From contig NZ_JALNYS010000022.1 of NCBI RefSeq assembly GCF_023229695.1, forward strand, positions 1-47,618: a stretch of 47,618 nucleotides of DNA. Reading direction: 5' to 3'. Below are positions 16,538 to 25,512 of the stretch, piece after piece. The translations under genes were made by a program, and so were the position numbers. The first letter of the stretch is position 1. Every line of letters begins with the position of its first letter. The notes beneath the pieces are model-generated. The model did not search any database. It was not told the origin of the DNA and saw only the letters and a program-made list of their open reading frames with translations. This DNA is from Sulfuricurvum sp. Lineage in GTDB: Bacteria; Campylobacterota; Campylobacteria; Campylobacterales; Sulfurimonadaceae.

Positions 16538-19500
16538 ATGGACAGCAACGGAGTGCAATTAACCTCTAAACACTTTTTATCCCTTCACTCTAGCCATTAT
16601 CCTGCCATTTACAATGTCATGACATTCATACTCTTTATGACTCTCATTGTCATCATAAGCCCCTTTATTCCTCCAATCATCGAAAATCAAAATTATCTAC
16701 CGTTGCACACTGTACTGGAAACCTCATCGCTCATCATTGCTATGTTAATCTTTGCCGTGGGGTGGAATTCGTACGGCCATACATTACCCGCCAATATTGC
16801 CATCCTCTCCACCCTTTTTTTCGGGGTAGCCGTATTCGATTTTTCCCATATCCTTTCGTATGCCGGAATGCCCGATTTTATTACTCCGAGCAGTGTTGAA
16901 AAAGGGATTGATTTTTGGTTGGCTGCGAGGCTCCTCTCTTCCCTCGGACTTGTATTATTTTTCTATTTGCCGGTACGACAACTCAGTTCTAAACTCTACA
17001 ATTACCTGTTTCTGGGTGTGATATTTTTCCTCCTTGGTATCGTTCATTGGTTGATCTTATATAAATATGATCTATTTTCCCCACTTTTCTTTCTCCCGGA
17101 TCAAGGGCTTACCCCATTAAAAATCGGCATTGAATATCTCATTATTTTTCTCAATCTAATCTCGGCATTGGTTTTACTCCGACGTATGCGCACGCCGCAA
17201 CCTTACTATGCATCGGCACTGCTCGGTGCATTTTGTATGATGTCGTTAAGCGAATTTTTTTTCACACTCTACACGCATGAGACTGATCTTTATAATATTC
17301 TCGGTCATATTTACAAAACAATCGCCTATCTCTTTATCTACCGTGCCATTTTTGCCGCCACGATCGAAAAGCCGTATAAAAACCTCTACGATTCAGAAAG
17401 AGAGCTTCAAAACAAAACACTCCTGCTTGATTCCATTATTGAAAACATCCCCAATATGATCTTTCTCAAAGATGCAAAAGAGCTCCGTTTCAAACTCTTC
17501 AATAAAGCGGGAGAAACGCTTTTAGGTCTTAATCGCAATAATCTCTTGAATCGCAACGATTATGATTTATTTCCGAAAGAACAGGCCGATTTTTTTATCC
17601 GGGAAGACCGTAAAACCTTAAAATCTGATACGCTCTTGGACATCCTTGAAGAGACGATTGAAACTCCGAGGGGGACCCGTATCCTCCATACCAAAAAAAT
17701 CGCTCTCAAAGACACTCAGGGTGAAGTGCACTATCTATTAGGGATTTCTGAAGATATCACCGATAAAAAATCGGCGGAAAAAGCACTGCTCAACAGCGAA
17801 CATTCCCTTAAAGAGTCCCAAATAATTGCCGGTTTAGGGAGTTATACCCTCGATATTCTCACCGGGAGATGGAAAAGTTCGGAGATACTCGATCAGCTGC
17901 TGGGGATAGATCACGATTACGAACGTTCCGTGGCCGGATGGGAAGCGATTGTCCATCCGGATGACCGTTTACGCATGAGTCACTATTTAAGGGACGAAGT
18001 GATCGATAAAGGGGCCCCTTTCAGTCAGGAATACCGAATCATCCGGCATAACGATCAGTGTGTACGTTGGGTGCACGGGCTTGGAAAACTCCTTTTCGAT
18101 GATCACAACACCCCCGTTCAAATGATAGGGACCATTCAGGATATTACCGAACGCCGGCACATCCAAGACTCTTTACTCAAACTCTCAATAGCGGTGGAAC
18201 AGAGTCCCAATTCGATCGTTATTACCGATTTGGACGGGAATATCGAATATGTCAACACCATGTTTACAACCTTAACCGGGTACACGAAAGAAGAAGCCTT
18301 CGGCAAGAATCCCCGTATTTTGAAATCGAATCAAACATCCCCATCAACCTATAACGATATGTGGGAGCACCTGACTCAAGGCAAAATTTGGCACGGCGAA
18401 CTGATCAACCAACGAAAAGACAAAACAACTTACATCGAAGCGGCTACCATTTCACCGGTCAAACAGCCCAATGGAAAGATCACCCATTATCTGGCAATCA
18501 AAGAGAACATTACCGATAAAAAACACGCTGAAGAGCATATTGAATATCTGGCCCATTACGATCAACTCACCGGGCTGCCCAATCGTATTGTTTTGAATGA
18601 TCGGATAACCTATCTGCTCAATCATGCCCAGCGCAATGATGAAACCATTGCAGTGATGTTTCTGGATCTCGACCATTTTAAAAACATCAACGATACATTG
18701 GGCCATACGATCGGAGACCGACTGCTGATCGAAATTGCACAACGGCTCAAATCAGCCATCCGAGGGGAAGATACGGTATCGCGTCTGGGGGGAGATGAAT
18801 TCATTTTACTCTTCCCCGATACCGATGCGAACGGTGCCGTTCACATTGCAACCAAATTAATCGAAGCGGTTTCGATCCCCTCCACCATTGAGCAGCATGA
18901 ACTCACCATCACCCCCTCAATCGGTATTGCCCTCTATCCCCATGACGGCAACAACTTCGAAACGCTGTTAAAAAATGCCGATACCGCAATGTACCAAGCC
19001 AAAAATGCAAGCCGAAATGCTTTTCATTTTTTTACACAGGAGATGCAACTCCACTCCGCCCGTAATCTTCTCTTGGTCAATGCCCTTCGCCATGCCTTGG
19101 AACGCAATGAGTTGATCCTCCACTACCAGCCGCAAATCTCTACGATCGACGGAAGCATCATCGGTGTTGAAGCACTGCTTCGCTGGAACCATCCGGAATT
19201 GGGGATGATATCCCCTGCCGAATTTATTCCGATTGCCGAAGACAGCGGTCAAATCATCCCGATCGGAGAATGGGTTTTACGCACGGCAATTCGTCAAACG
19301 AAAATCTGGCAAACGATCGGATTCGGCCCCATGCTGATTGCCGTCAACCTCTCTGCCGTACAATTTCAACAAAAAAATCTGATCGAACGGATCACCACGA
19401 TTCTTGACGAAACCCAGCTTCCTTACGAATACCTGGAATTGGAACTCACCGAAGCGATTACCATGCACGATCCCCAGTCCGCCATTAATGTGATGAACAC

Positions 19501-19849
19501 TCTTCATGAACTCGGCATTCGAATGTCAATCGATGATTTTGGTACCGGATACTCTTCTTTGAGCTATTTGAAACAATTCAAAGTCTATAAACTTAAAATT
19601 GACCAGTCATTCATCCGCACCCTTACCGATAATCCGGAAGATCAAGCCATTGTCAAAGCCATCATCGATATGTCGAAAAGTCTGGGATTAAAAACGATTG
19701 CGGAGGGGGTAGAGACTGCCGAACAATTAGCACTCCTTCATCACTATAAATGTGATGAGATACAAGGGTATTACTACAGCAAACCGCTTCCCGCTGACGC
19801 TTTTGAAATCTTTTACAAAAATTCATCCTCTTTTGTACCCTGCTCTTGA
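16538..19849 (+). CDS. Membrane MASE3-like / PAS / GGDEF-EAL c-di-GMP protein
   Basis: About 1103 residues from the ATG behind AAAGGA (7-nt spacer). Residues 20-265 hold seven or more hydrophobic segments, resembling a MASE3 sensor. Three PAS-type domains follow (about 285-410, 415-540, 550-665; the first contains NMIFLKDAKELRFKLFNKAGE, the third NSIVITDLDGNIEYVN). The GGDEF domain has an intact RLGGDEF near 750, with RGED upstream as a possible I-site. The EAL domain begins with EALLRW near 877 and keeps DDFGTGYSS, KIDQSF and QGYYYSKPLP. Both synthesis and breakdown of c-di-GMP are possible. Direction and signal are unknown. It is preceded by repeat R8 and appears monocistronic. Confidence 0.94.
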   Translation: MDSNGVQLTSKHFLSLHSSHYPAIYNVMTFILFMTLIVIISPFIPPIIENQNYLPLHTVLETSSLIIAMLIFAVGWNSYGHTLPANIAILSTLFFGVAVFDFSHILSYAGMPDFITPSSVEKGIDFWLAARLLSSLGLVLFFYLPVRQLSSKLYNYLFLGVIFFLLGIVHWLILYKYDLFSPLFFLPDQGLTPLKIGIEYLIIFLNLISALVLLRRMRTPQPYYASALLGAFCMMSLSEFFFTLYTHETDLYNILGHIYKTIAYLFIYRAIFAATIEKPYKNLYDSERELQNKTLLLDSIIENIPNMIFLKDAKELRFKLFNKAGETLLGLNRNNLLNRNDYDLFPKEQADFFIREDRKTLKSDTLLDILEETIETPRGTRILHTKKIALKDTQGEVHYLLGISEDITDKKSAEKALLNSEHSLKESQIIAGLGSYTLDILTGRWKSSEILDQLLGIDHDYERSVAGWEAIVHPDDRLRMSHYLRDEVIDKGAPFSQEYRIIRHNDQCVRWVHGLGKLLFDDHNTPVQMIGTIQDITERRHIQDSLLKLSIAVEQSPNSIVITDLDGNIEYVNTMFTTLTGYTKEEAFGKNPRILKSNQTSPSTYNDMWEHLTQGKIWHGELINQRKDKTTYIEAATISPVKQPNGKITHYLAIKENITDKKHAEEHIEYLAHYDQLTGLPNRIVLNDRITYLLNHAQRNDETIAVMFLDLDHFKNINDTLGHTIGDRLLIEIAQRLKSAIRGEDTVSRLGGDEFILLFPDTDANGAVHIATKLIEAVSIPSTIEQHELTITPSIGIALYPHDGNNFETLLKNADTAMYQAKNASRNAFHFFTQEMQLHSARNLLLVNALRHALERNELILHYQPQISTIDGSIIGVEALLRWNHPELGMISPAEFIPIAEDSGQIIPIGEWVLRTAIRQTKIWQTIGFGPMLIAVNLSAVQFQQKNLIERITTILDETQLPYEYLELELTEAITMHDPQSAINVMNTLHELGIRMSIDDFGTGYSSLSYLKQFKVYKLKIDQSFIRTLTDNPEDQAIVKAIIDMSKSLGLKTIAEGVETAEQLALLHHYKCDEIQGYYYSKPLPADAFEIFYKNSSSFVPCS

Positions 19850-19883
19850 AACGTTCTCTCAAAAATCCATCCCTTTTCCGCAA

Positions 19884-19899
19884 GGGGAGGCGCCTCCCG
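19884..19899. terminator. GC-rich perfect palindrome after the GGDEF-EAL gene
   Basis: The 14-bp palindrome GGGAGGCGCCTCCC lies 35 bp past the stop codon. As RNA it would fold with a GCGC loop. No T-run follows, so it may end transcription only weakly or could be a protein site. Confidence 0.35.
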
Positions 19900-19951
19900 C
19901 TTCCGACTCCCCCTATTTTGATTTTTCCCGGTTGCGCCGCTATAATTGCCT

Positions 19952-21220
19952 ATGCAAAACTCCTCAAAAGTTTCTTACGATTTAATTGTTGTCGGTGCCG
20001 GTGCGGCAGGGATGATGGCGGCTATCACCGCCGCACGCCACGGTAAAAAAGTACTCATACTGGAAAAACTCTCCAAAATCGGGGCAAAGCTCAAAGCAAC
20101 CGGCGGAGGGCGGTGCAATCTGACCAATACCCTCTCCAATGAAGATTTCATGGCCCGTTTCGGGCGAGAGGGACGTTTTATGACACCCGCGCTTGAAGCC
20201 TTGGATCATAAAGCGCTTATCGCTTTTTTTGCCGGAATCGGAGTCGAAAGCCATGCCCCAGACGGGTACCGGGTATTTCCGGTTTCCCACAGCTCCGTAA
20301 GTATCATCAGCGCTCTTGAAGCGGAGATGGCCCGGCTTAATATCACGTTGATCTGTTCCGCACGGGTAGAGAAGCTGGAGCATGAAGGGGTACGGGTCAC
20401 CGGAGTGAGTACCCGAGAACACTTCTATAGCGGCTTAACTGTCATTATCGCCACAGGAGGGTTGGGATATCCTCAATTAGGGGCGGAGGGTGACGGATTT
20501 ACCATCGCCTCCGCCGTCGGGCACAAAGTGACCGAACTCTATCCCGCCATGATGCCGCTACGAACCAAAGAGCACTGGGTTGCCCATTGCCGTGCCGACA
20601 CCATTGCCAAAACTCAACTTCGCGTTGATCTGCCCAAAGGGAAAAATATTCGGGCAACAGGGGATTTGATTTTCACGTCCAACGGCATACGCGGTCCTGT
20701 GGTTCTCGATGCGGCCCGTGAAATCAATCCGCTTCTGGAAAAATACGGGGAAGTGCCGTTGTTGATCAATTTGACCAAAGGGCTTAACGAAGAACAGATC
20801 CGAACCCATATCAAAGATGAAATCTATAAAAATCCCGAACAATCGACACTCACCCATCTCCTCACCCTTCTCCCCGAATCGCTCTGCCGTGAACTCTGCA
20901 AGCTCGCCGATGCCGACACCAATACCCCTTTTAATAAACTTCCCGGTGCGCAGCGTGACAAACTCATCAAACTTCTTGCCTGGACCCCATTCACCGTCAT
21001 CGGGCACGACGGCTTCAAAATGGCGATGATTACCCGTGGTGGGGTCTCTCTCAAAGAGATTCGTCCCGAAACGATGGAGAGTAAAGTGATCAGCGGCCTC
21101 TATTTTTGCGGAGAGGTGATGAACCTCGACGGCCCTTGCGGCGGATACAATTTACAATGGGCGTTTGCCAGCGGGTATCTGGCGGGCCTTTTGAAAAAAA
21201 AAGAGTTTGAAAATTTTTGA
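19952..21220 (+). CDS. HI0933/BaiN-family FAD-dependent oxidoreductase
   Basis: About 422 residues. An N-terminal Rossmann FAD site (DLIVVGAGAAGMMAAI) is followed by LEKLSKIGAKLKATGGGRCNLTN, the diagnostic motif of the HI0933/YhiN/BaiN flavoprotein family. The second FAD segment IIATGGLGYPQLGAEGDG and the C-terminal GLYFCGEVMNLDGPCGGYNLQWAFASG complete it. Length is normal. Cytoplasmic; the physiological reaction of most members is unknown. I used the ATG at 19952; no clear ribosome site is visible. It follows the GGDEF-EAL gene by about 100 bp and is probably separately transcribed. Confidence 0.9.
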   Translation: MQNSSKVSYDLIVVGAGAAGMMAAITAARHGKKVLILEKLSKIGAKLKATGGGRCNLTNTLSNEDFMARFGREGRFMTPALEALDHKALIAFFAGIGVESHAPDGYRVFPVSHSSVSIISALEAEMARLNITLICSARVEKLEHEGVRVTGVSTREHFYSGLTVIIATGGLGYPQLGAEGDGFTIASAVGHKVTELYPAMMPLRTKEHWVAHCRADTIAKTQLRVDLPKGKNIRATGDLIFTSNGIRGPVVLDAAREINPLLEKYGEVPLLINLTKGLNEEQIRTHIKDEIYKNPEQSTLTHLLTLLPESLCRELCKLADADTNTPFNKLPGAQRDKLIKLLAWTPFTVIGHDGFKMAMITRGGVSLKEIRPETMESKVISGLYFCGEVMNLDGPCGGYNLQWAFASGYLAGLLKKKEFENF

Positions 21221-21278
21221 TTTAAGCGATAACTAATTTATGCGGTACTACACTATGATAATTTCATCGTTAGGAGGC

Positions 21279-21377
21279 ATGATGGTAAATCCAAAAAATG
21301 TAGTTGCGCTACCGCTATTTACAGGGATGGCGTCGGATCTTAATGCAGCTGTAAATACAGTGGTGCAGTATAAATAA
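21279..21377 (+). CDS. Possible 32-residue small protein
   Basis: A small ORF in the 435-bp gap after the flavoprotein. TAGGAGG precedes tandem ATG codons (21279 and 21282), the second at better spacing. The product starts MMVNPKNVVALPL and ends NTVVQYK, mildly hydrophobic with no clear membrane segment. TATGATAAT upstream could be a -10 element. The rest of the gap holds only AT-rich sequence and the hairpin at 21526. The strong ribosome site is the main support; no family recognised. Confidence 0.4.
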   Translation: MMVNPKNVVALPLFTGMASDLNAAVNTVVQYK

Positions 21378-21525
21378 CGGTTTGTCCGTCATGCCAAAGA
21401 AAACGAAAAAGTTGAGTATCAGGTTTTCTGACGCACAAACACTTTCATAATTGATACGTCAAAATAGAGTGATAATGATCTCAAATGGACCGAAGTTTAC
21501 ATAACGATTCACTCCAATCTCCGCA

Positions 21526-21562
21526 CTTCCCGTACCGCACATACGGGAAGTTTCCAATTTTT
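21526..21562 (+). terminator. Stem-loop with T-rich tail upstream of the TonB-like gene
   Basis: A perfect 9-bp stem CTTCCCGTA/TACGGGAAG with a 7-nt loop is followed by TTTCCAATTTTT. It looks like a rho-independent terminator for transcription arriving from the flavoprotein or small ORF. The stem resembles hairpin 3 of the dispersed repeat (TTCCCGTATC/GATACGGGA), but none of the rest of that element is present. Confidence 0.6.
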
Positions 21563-21655
21563 CTCACTTTTTATGTTCATTTTCTCAACACAATCCAGTA
21601 AAATCCCGCTACAATTGCCAAATATTTATCATCTTGATTCTAAATTTACGAGACC

Positions 21656-22507
21656 ATGAAGCGAACCAAATCTTTTTCCTTATATGCTTTTATCATCGCC
21701 TTTTCCGTTCACTTCATTGCCCTTTTATTGTTGATTATCCTCAATCTGTTTGTTCCTCAATCTCCTGAAAAACCTGAACCGCCAAAAGAGGAGCGTTTCA
21801 GACTCTCACTAAAAGAGAATCCTCAGGCACACAAAGAGGCGGTGGAGAAAAACAAACTTCCCGAAGTACTCAAAGAGCGTCCTATTCCACGGGGTGAACA
21901 ACTAATTAAACCTTCTGCCGCAGCAGCGCAATCCGAACCGATTCCGCTTCGTCCGCAGCCGCTCCCTGAACCGATACCGGAAAAATCGGAAGCCGTTGCC
22001 GAACCCAAAAAAGCGTTCCTTCCCCACGTCGCCAAAACGGTAGCAACCATCGAAAAAACTCCGCTCAAGAAAGAGCCCGGCCTCTACGACATCCTCTCCA
22101 AAGCCGACCCGAGCGCACAGAACGTTATGAGCAAACCCTCATCAACCCGGGTAGGCGACAGTATCCAGCGCCTCTATGGCGATAAATTCAACGACCTCTC
22201 TGCCGGAGAACAAAAGTACATCATCGATAATCAGGAGACGATGCGCCGCATTACGCAAGGGGTCCTCGATCGCTACGGCCACTCTAAAATCCCCGACTCG
22301 GTCCGTATCAAAGACACCAATATGATCGAGTTTTATCTCCATCCCGACGGGAGTATCTCCGATCTGCATTTTCTCAAAAACAGCCAACTTTCACTGCTGG
22401 ACGATACGACCAAAGAGACGATCGAACTGGCCTATGCCAGATATCCCCGCCCAGAGCAAAAAACACTCATCCGCTACCGGGTTTTATATGACCTTACCGG
22501 TTATTAA
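21656..22507 (+). CDS. TonB-like energy transducer
   Basis: 283 residues. A single N-terminal membrane anchor (SLYAFIIAFSVHFIALLLLIIL) places it in the inner membrane with the rest in the periplasm. Residues 35-130 are Pro/Glu/Lys-rich, the extended spanning region of TonB proteins (PLPEPIPEKSEAVAEPKK). The C-terminal domain (MIEFYLHPDGSISDLHFLKNS ... IRYRVLYDLTGY) has the TonB-C pattern. It would pass proton-motive energy to outer-membrane transporters. No exbB, exbD or receptor gene is adjacent, so the partner is elsewhere. The 3' end overlaps the convergent CitE-like gene by 14 bp. Confidence 0.83.
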   Translation: MKRTKSFSLYAFIIAFSVHFIALLLLIILNLFVPQSPEKPEPPKEERFRLSLKENPQAHKEAVEKNKLPEVLKERPIPRGEQLIKPSAAAAQSEPIPLRPQPLPEPIPEKSEAVAEPKKAFLPHVAKTVATIEKTPLKKEPGLYDILSKADPSAQNVMSKPSSTRVGDSIQRLYGDKFNDLSAGEQKYIIDNQETMRRITQGVLDRYGHSKIPDSVRIKDTNMIEFYLHPDGSISDLHFLKNSQLSLLDDTTKETIELAYARYPRPEQKTLIRYRVLYDLTGY

Positions 22508-23426
22508 GAACGGCTAAAGCCCCTTTGTAGATCGGCTCATCGATAAAACCGTATTTCTCGTCCGCAAATCCGGTAATGCCGTTGCGGGCCTGTTCTTCAA
22601 ACAATGTGACGATTTCACGGCACCGAACCAACTCGCTCTCGCCGTATCCGAATAGATCATGAATCGCATCGACCTGTCCCGGAGAGATACACCCTTTGGC
22701 ATCCAGCCCGATCTGTTTTTCCAGTTCCAGCCAATGACGCAGAGCCTCACTATTTTTATAATCCTGATAAACGAATGAAACCGGTTTTACCCCACTGGCA
22801 CGCGCGGTAAGGAGAAAATGGGACAACATATAATGGACCGTAGGGTTGTCGGGAGTGAGGAGACTCTGCGAAAGCCCCAAATCGGCAAACAGATCCAGTA
22901 CCCCCAGATAATAGGCTTTGATACGCGGATCGAGGGCCAAGTGCCCCAGATGGAGCCACGCCTCTTTGGTCTCGATCGACAGATGGACCTCGATCCCCTC
23001 ATCGATCAGATCCAATGCCCGCCGGACATCCTCCGGCGTCCGGATTTTCGGAACACGTATCCCATCAGGCATAAAAGGGTTGAGATAGGCAATCTCCTCT
23101 GCCCCCCCCTCCTCCAATGGATTGACACGAACGATCAGCTTTTTATCGAGTTCAACGTTAAAAGCCAGTGCAATCGCACACAATACCAAGGCATAGGGCT
23201 TTTGTTCCGGGCTCACCCCGTCTTCCAGATTGAGGATTAGCGCTTCTCCCCGCAGCGTCGGAATTTTGGTCAGATGTTTCACGTTATGGGTGGAGAGCAT
23301 CAGGGCAGAACGAAACGAGAGGGAACGGTTTTGTCGGCGCATTCGGGGAACGGCAAGGGAACGGAGCGCTTCAAGATCCCCCGACTCTATGAGATTAGTG
23401 AGATTTTCCGGATTTTTCAGAGGCAC
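22494..23426 (-). CDS. CitE-like / HpcH-HpaI family CoA-ester lyase-type protein
   Basis: 310 residues with the TIM-barrel motifs of the citrate lyase beta / malyl-CoA lyase group: RSALMLSTHN, LILNLEDGVSPEQK, LIVRVNPLEEGGAEEI, IRVPKIRTPEDV, VHLSIETKEAW. The Arg/Glu/Asp residues that bind the acid and Mg2+ in this family can be recognised. Likely cleaves or condenses a CoA-linked acid, substrate unknown. No citrate lyase alpha or gamma subunit is adjacent. The GTG start is supported by GAGGAG 7 nt upstream and lies inside the 3' end of the cytochrome gene (32-bp overlap), indicating translational coupling. Confidence 0.82.
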   Translation of the reverse strand: MPLKNPENLTNLIESGDLEALRSLAVPRMRRQNRSLSFRSALMLSTHNVKHLTKIPTLRGEALILNLEDGVSPEQKPYALVLCAIALAFNVELDKKLIVRVNPLEEGGAEEIAYLNPFMPDGIRVPKIRTPEDVRRALDLIDEGIEVHLSIETKEAWLHLGHLALDPRIKAYYLGVLDLFADLGLSQSLLTPDNPTVHYMLSHFLLTARASGVKPVSFVYQDYKNSEALRHWLELEKQIGLDAKGCISPGQVDAIHDLFGYGESELVRCREIVTLFEEQARNGITGFADEKYGFIDEPIYKGALAVLNNR

Positions 23427-23757
23427 GTTTGAACTCCTCGCGATGAAGATAATAATAGAGATTTTGAATTTCGGTATCGGTCAGATAATACCGGGGCATC
23501 CCGACAATTCGGCTGTTGACCTTGTCGTAAAAATCTTTAAAAGAGGTTTTATTAATGGCCTTTCCGGCAAATACCTTGGATTCCCCTTTATGTTTGTAAC
23601 GTGCGATAAGTTTCCCCTCTCCCGCTTCACCGTGACACAAATGGCATCCTATCCCTCTTGGATTATGGTACAACCCTTTTGCGTATTCTTCTTTGGTAAT
23701 AAACGATCCTGAGCCATACAGGCTGATTGTCAAAAATAACGCAAAAACCCCTCTCAC
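23395..23757 (-). CDS. Small periplasmic monoheme cytochrome c
   Basis: 120 residues beginning with GTG behind AAAGGGAG. A short signal peptide (RGVFALFLTISLYGSGS) is followed by one heme site GCHLCHGEAGEGK and a later MPRYYLTDTEIQNLYYYL segment supplying the axial methionine, the layout of a class I cytochrome c. Electron carrier in the periplasm. It overlaps the CitE-like gene downstream, which is an unexpected partner, so the coupling is probably a compact-genome effect. Confidence 0.88.
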   Translation of the reverse strand: MRGVFALFLTISLYGSGSFITKEEYAKGLYHNPRGIGCHLCHGEAGEGKLIARYKHKGESKVFAGKAINKTSFKDFYDKVNSRIVGMPRYYLTDTEIQNLYYYLHREEFKRASEKSGKSH

Positions 23758-23825
23758 ATTCTCCCTTTAACCGTTTATTATACTTTTATCGCTATCATAC
23801 CCAAAAACAATTTGACGGTGACTAA

Positions 23826-24686
23826 ATGCAATTACTTGACGGTAAAACCCTCGCAAAAAAGATCGAAGAAAACGTCTCGAATGAGGCAAAAGAGCTTAAA
23901 AACCGGACCGGACGGGTTCCCGGTTTGGCCGTGATTTTGGTCGGCCACGATCCGGCGAGTCAAGCCTACGTCGGAATGAAGAAAAAAGCGTGTGACCGTG
24001 CCGGTTTTTATTCGGTTACCCACGAGATGCCCGAAGACATTTCCCAAAGTGCCATCATCAACACCATCGAAATGATGAATAACAACCCCAATATTGACGG
24101 AATTTTGATTCAGCTTCCCCTTCCGGCACATATCGACACTACCAAAATCCTCGAAGTGGTCTCCCCTTCCAAAGATGTCGACGGTTTTCACCCCTACAAC
24201 GTAGGACGCCTTGCCACAGGATTGGACGGCTTTGTCCCCTGTACGCCGCTAGGCGTTATGAAATTGTTAGCCGAATACAACATCGATCCCAAAGGGAAAA
24301 ATGCCGTTATCGTCGGTGCCTCCAACATCGTCGGCAAGCCGATGGCCGCATTGCTTCTCAACGCCAATGCCACCGTCACCATCACCCATATTCATACCCG
24401 GGACTTGAGCGCCCATACCCGTGAAGCCGATATCCTCCTTGTCGGTGCCGGAGTTATTAACCTGATCAAAGAGGAGATGGTACGCGAAGATGCCGTCGTC
24501 ATCGATATCGGAATCAACCGTGCACCCGACGGACGTCTCGTCGGGGATGTCGATTTTGACGCCGTTGCTCCCAAAACCTCTTACATCACCCCCGTTCCCG
24601 GCGGCGTCGGACCGATGACCATCGCGATGCTCCTTGCCAATACCCTCACCGCTGCCCAAAATCATGCCAAAGAAGAGAGACAATAA
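23826..24686 (+). CDS. folD: Bifunctional methylenetetrahydrofolate dehydrogenase/cyclohydrolase
   Basis: Interconverts methylene-, methenyl- and 10-formyl-tetrahydrofolate, supplying one-carbon units, in the cytoplasm. 286 residues is the normal length. The YVGMK motif (Y48, K52) is the cyclohydrolase catalytic pair. VDGFHPYNVGRL, VIVGASNIVGKPMAALLLN (NADP site) and PVPGGVGPMTIAMLLANT are the standard signatures. First gene of a plus-strand run reaching pepA; lepB starts 7 bp after its stop, so co-transcription is likely. Confidence 0.97.
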   Translation: MQLLDGKTLAKKIEENVSNEAKELKNRTGRVPGLAVILVGHDPASQAYVGMKKKACDRAGFYSVTHEMPEDISQSAIINTIEMMNNNPNIDGILIQLPLPAHIDTTKILEVVSPSKDVDGFHPYNVGRLATGLDGFVPCTPLGVMKLLAEYNIDPKGKNAVIVGASNIVGKPMAALLLNANATVTITHIHTRDLSAHTREADILLVGAGVINLIKEEMVREDAVVIDIGINRAPDGRLVGDVDFDAVAPKTSYITPVPGGVGPMTIAMLLANTLTAAQNHAKEERQ

Positions 24687-24693
24687 TTTTACA

Positions 24694-25512
24694 ATGAAGA
24701 AAAAAATATTAACCGCCGCTCATAGCGCCTACCGCTTCTCCAATTCGTGGACCGGAACGATTATCATCGTTTTATTTGTCATTTTTTTCGTAGCTCAGGC
24801 ATTTCGTATCCCCAGCGGGTCGATGAAAGATTCCCTCCTGATCGGGGATCACCTGTTTGCCAAAAAATTTGCCTACGGCATATCAACACCCCATATTCCG
24901 TTTCTTGAAATTCCTTTGATTCCGGGAACCGATGGCCATATCATCAACGGTGACACCCCTTCTCGCGGCGACATCGTCATTTTCCGTTACCCCAACAACA
25001 CCCAACTTCATTACGTCAAACGGTGTGTCGCCCTTCCGGGTGACGAACTGTTTGTCATGGACAAAATCCTCTATATCCACCCGCATGAAGGGGATGAGTA
25101 CATCCGTAAAACGTTTGCGGCATATCCGATCATCGATATCAACGGTAAGCTGTGGGTCAAAGACCCTTACACCCTCGAACATCCCGGAATCCATCATGAC
25201 GAGATGATTATGGATAACGGAACTTTTCCGATCGAAATTTTCAATTTCGGCCCCGTTGTCGTCCCTGAAAATCAGTACTTTATGATGGGCGACAACCGTG
25301 ACCACTCCAATGACAGCCGTTTTTGGGGGCCGGTCCCTTACGGACTGATCGAAGGGACCCCGTGGTTTGTCTATTTCAGCATGGATGATAATTATGAAGT
25401 GCGCTGGGATCGTATCGGTAAAACGCCAAGCGATCTGGAACAAAAAGAACCCCTCGAACGGGCTATTGCTGAGCGAATCCGACAAGACGCCAATGACCAT
25501 GAGCTCTATTGA
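24694..25512 (+). CDS. lepB: Signal peptidase I
   Basis: Cleaves signal peptides from secreted proteins at the outer face of the inner membrane. From the ATG at 24694 the protein has 272 residues: one membrane anchor (TIIIVLFVIFFVAQAF), then the catalytic Ser (PSGSMKDSL, S43) and catalytic Lys (YVKRCVALPGDELF, K109), and box E GDNRDHSNDSRFWGPV. A longer in-frame ATG at 24634 lies inside folD and is unlikely. It overlaps the M50 protease gene downstream by up to 20 bp, a stable pairing in operon terms. Confidence 0.95.
   Translation: MKKKILTAAHSAYRFSNSWTGTIIIVLFVIFFVAQAFRIPSGSMKDSLLIGDHLFAKKFAYGISTPHIPFLEIPLIPGTDGHIINGDTPSRGDIVIFRYPNNTQLHYVKRCVALPGDELFVMDKILYIHPHEGDEYIRKTFAAYPIIDINGKLWVKDPYTLEHPGIHHDEMIMDNGTFPIEIFNFGPVVVPENQYFMMGDNRDHSNDSRFWGPVPYGLIEGTPWFVYFSMDDNYEVRWDRIGKTPSDLEQKEPLERAIAERIRQDANDHELY

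Noticed and set aside
24194..24683. Minus-strand ORFs within folD
   Set aside because: Shadow frames of a clearly conserved gene.
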